A DNA stretch of 42,508 nt from an uncultured bacterium (lineage in GTDB: Bacteria; Verrucomicrobiota; Kiritimatiellia; RFP12; UBA1067), in NCBI GenBank assembly GCA_902780865.1, contig CACZHC010000015.1, forward strand, positions 1 to 42,508, given 5' to 3'. Position numbers and translations under genes: made by a program. Of this stretch, positions 41,203 to 42,508 are shown in pieces; the stretch's first letter is position 1, and the number at the start of each line of letters is the position of its first letter. The notes under the pieces are model-generated. The model worked only from the letters and a program-made list of their open reading frames with translations. It did not search any database and had not been told where the DNA came from.

Positions 41203-41614
41203 TTACTTGATGAACATGATCGCGATGATCGCGAACGCCGAAGTAGTTCGTGAGGCCCTGCCCAGTCTCGCCCTGCGCGTCGCAAGCTGCTGCTGCAGCA
41301 CGACCCTGGAAGAGCGCGGAAAGCCCGATGCCGAGCCCGGCGAAGATGCCGAGGATGATGCAGGGAACTCCGGCACCGGCGATGTCGCGCTTCATGAACA
41401 TGATGAACATGAGAATCATCCCGTACAGGGTCTGCGTGATGGGCGCACCTACGAGACCGAGTAGAATGAACGGTGCGGGCTTGCCAGCCGCATAGCACTT
41501 CTTCCATGCCCCGACCGCGGCGGACGCGGCGAAACCGGTGCCGAACGCCGATCCCGCGGCGCTCATTCCCAAGCAGGCGACTGCGCCTGCGATGACCAAT
41601 GCTGCTTCGTTCAT
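41186..41614 (-). CDS. atpK: V-type ATP synthase subunit K, last helix disrupted by a frameshift/deletion
   Basis: The proteolipid subunit of the membrane rotor. The ORF of 142 residues has three good helices: ALVIAGAVACLGMSAAGSAFGTG, FILLGLVGAPITQTLYGMIL and VPCIILGIFAGLGIGLSALFQGR, followed by the conserved AAAAACDAQGETGQGLTNYF. It then turns into the charged, non-membrane tail GVRDHRDHVHQVNAPEP and runs 17 nt into the next gene. One frame over, the same DNA encodes FAFAIIAIMFIK and a TAA that ends at 41203, one base before the next ATG. Neither frame contains the glutamate expected in the last helix. A small out-of-frame deletion, real or from assembly, is the simplest explanation. Confidence 0.85.
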   Translation of the reverse strand: MNEAALVIAGAVACLGMSAAGSAFGTGFAASAAVGAWKKCYAAGKPAPFILLGLVGAPITQTLYGMILMFIMFMKRDIAGAGVPCIILGIFAGLGIGLSALFQGRAAAAACDAQGETGQGLTNYFGVRDHRDHVHQVNAPEP

Positions 41615-41659
41615 TGTGTTTTCCCTTCTGTGTTGTTAAGTGGTTAGATAGTTTGGTGG

Positions 41660-42508
41660 TCAAGTGGATGTTTTGCGGAACGGACTAAACGCATAGCCCG
41701 CCCAAGTCACGCCCTTGTGGTTAGAGAACTCGAGGGTGTTGAGTCGCACCGCGTGGACGAGAATCGAGAGCCCCGCCATGGCGAAGTTGAGCCCGTGGCC
41801 AATAAGGAGGACGAGTATCATGCCGATGGCGGTAACCGGCTTTAGCCAGATCATGTCAGTGCAGTTGAAGATCGAAAGCGCCATGTCGTTGAAGTTCTCG
41901 GCGACCTTGACGGAAGCGAGCCCGACCGCAAAAAGGCGGACATACGAGATTACGTCGCCAAGCGCGCTCATGATGTTGAGCGGCAGCATGCCGAGCTCGA
42001 CGCCGCGAGTCTTCAGCTCGTCGCCCTTCAGCGTGAAGCCGAAGACGAGGACGAGTGATACCCCGAACATCCAAAACGCCCATGTCGGTATGCCGGAGAA
42101 TATTCCGACGATGGAGTTCGTGACGAGATACATGAAGAGGACGACTCCGGCCCAGCCGAACTGCGCGAGGCAGCGGCGGTCGTTGATGATCGTGATTCCA
42201 GTCCAGATTCGCGCGATCATCAGGTGGGAGACGCCGATCGTGAAGCAGAGAAGCATCATGTTCTTGTAGCTCGGGTCGGCGAGCCACTTCACCGTCGGCC
42301 AGTCGGCGCACCACGGAATCCCCGCGCCAAACCAGGTGTTCGAGAGCAGCCCCCAGAGAACCGTCGCGGACGAGAACACTGTCAGGAGCGTAAGCCAGCT
42401 CTTTGCGACAAGCGTCCGCTGATTGCGCGTCTTGAACCACCCGAAGATCGTGAGCGCGAGAATCAAGGCGCCATAGCCGCCGTCGCCGACGAGCATCGCG
42501 AAGAAGAT
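41660..42508 (-). CDS. atpI: V-type ATP synthase subunit I, C-terminal part (cut by window edge)
   Basis: The 3' part of the gene for the stator membrane subunit that couples ion flow to rotation; the reading frame stays open to the right window edge, and about 282 residues are visible. Marks of the subunit a/I membrane domain include FFAMLVGDGGYGALI, SALGDVISYVRLFAVGLASVKVAENF (with the essential Arg) and LIGHGLNFAMAGLSILVHAVRLNTLEFSNHKG. The gene ends 45 nt before the subunit K start, the usual I-K order. Cytoplasmic subunits (E, A, B, D) would lie outside the window. Confidence 0.92.
   Translation of the reverse strand: MFFAMLVGDGGYGALILALTIFGWFKTRNQRTLVAKSWLTLLTVFSSATVLWGLLSNTWFGAGIPWCADWPTVKWLADPSYKNMMLLCFTIGVSHLMIARIWTGITIINDRRCLAQFGWAGVVLFMYLVTNSIVGIFSGIPTWAFWMFGVSLVLVFGFTLKGDELKTRGVELGMLPLNIMSALGDVISYVRLFAVGLASVKVAENFNDMALSIFNCTDMIWLKPVTAIGMILVLLIGHGLNFAMAGLSILVHAVRLNTLEFSNHKGVTWAGYAFSPFRKTST

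Noticed and set aside
41186-41262. Programmed ribosomal frameshift in atpK
   Set aside because: There is no slippery heptamer or pseudoknot, and the shifted frame also lacks the essential Glu, so a deletion or assembly fault fits better.

Overview
The window reads as about 42.5 kb of a GC-rich anaerobe of the PVC group. Kiritimatiellota (Verrucomicrobia subdivision 5, gut or rumen type) is my best guess. The reasons are the giant secreted DUF2341/LamG and CotH/lamin-tail proteins, a V-type ATPase, Tat-exported Gfo/Idh-type oxidoreductases paired with xylose-isomerase-like proteins, a PyrB with an unusual carbamoyl-phosphate loop, and YfhO-like membrane proteins. No rRNA or other taxonomic marker is present, so this is inference. 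Every gene I can support lies on the minus strand, so transcription runs from right to left.

Layout in the direction of transcription: (1) 42508-41186, end of a V-type ATPase operon: subunit I (cut by the window edge) and subunit K, whose last helix is damaged. (2) 41202-32625, an AT-richer surface-polysaccharide block chained by overlaps or short gaps: YfhO-like membrane protein, LamG-like secreted protein, UDP-sugar dehydrogenase, sugar-nucleotide epimerase, GT2 glycosyltransferase fused to a membrane domain, acyl carrier protein and a GDPD lipoprotein. (3) 32624-32133, a structured non-coding stretch with inverted repeats. (4) 32027-29763, the ribosomal/replication operon rplY-rpsF-ssb-rpsR-rplI, with its own promoter and a clear terminator. 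(5) pyrB, then a short structured intergenic spot. (6) 28431-24315, a fermentation block: butyrate kinase, DUF486 protein, phosphotransacetylase, iron alcohol dehydrogenase and a low-molecular-weight tyrosine phosphatase. (7) 24173-20378, three Tat-signal genes joined by TAATG overlaps (Gfo/Idh oxidoreductase plus two TIM-barrel isomerase-like proteins), ending in a strong terminator. (8) 20250-16884, sulfur amino-acid genes: a MetX-MetW fusion, cysE and an endonuclease/exonuclease/phosphatase-fold protein. (9) 16835-6070, a small secreted ORF and two giant surface proteins (1926 and about 1561 aa, the second with a CotH kinase domain). (10) 5981-326, a CBS-containing family II pyrophosphatase, a DUF975 membrane protein, an MFS transporter and an alpha-galactosidase-like enzyme. 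(11) 243-1, the start of pgpA.

Seven intergenic regions carry a near-identical extended -10 box (TGNTATAAT or TATAAT) on the minus strand, and these divide the strand into transcription units. In three of them the -10 lies so close to the start codon that the mRNA must be leaderless or nearly so.

The most interesting items are the damaged V-ATPase K subunit, the MetX-MetW fusion, the Tat-exported oxidoreductase/isomerase trio, the giant-protein/CotH kinase pair behind a leaderless small ORF, and structured intergenic repeats (twin 13-nt hairpins at two loci with different stems but the same loop; an element of about 450 bp with inverted-repeat ends). I found no CRISPR array, tRNA, rRNA, insertion sequence or phage.
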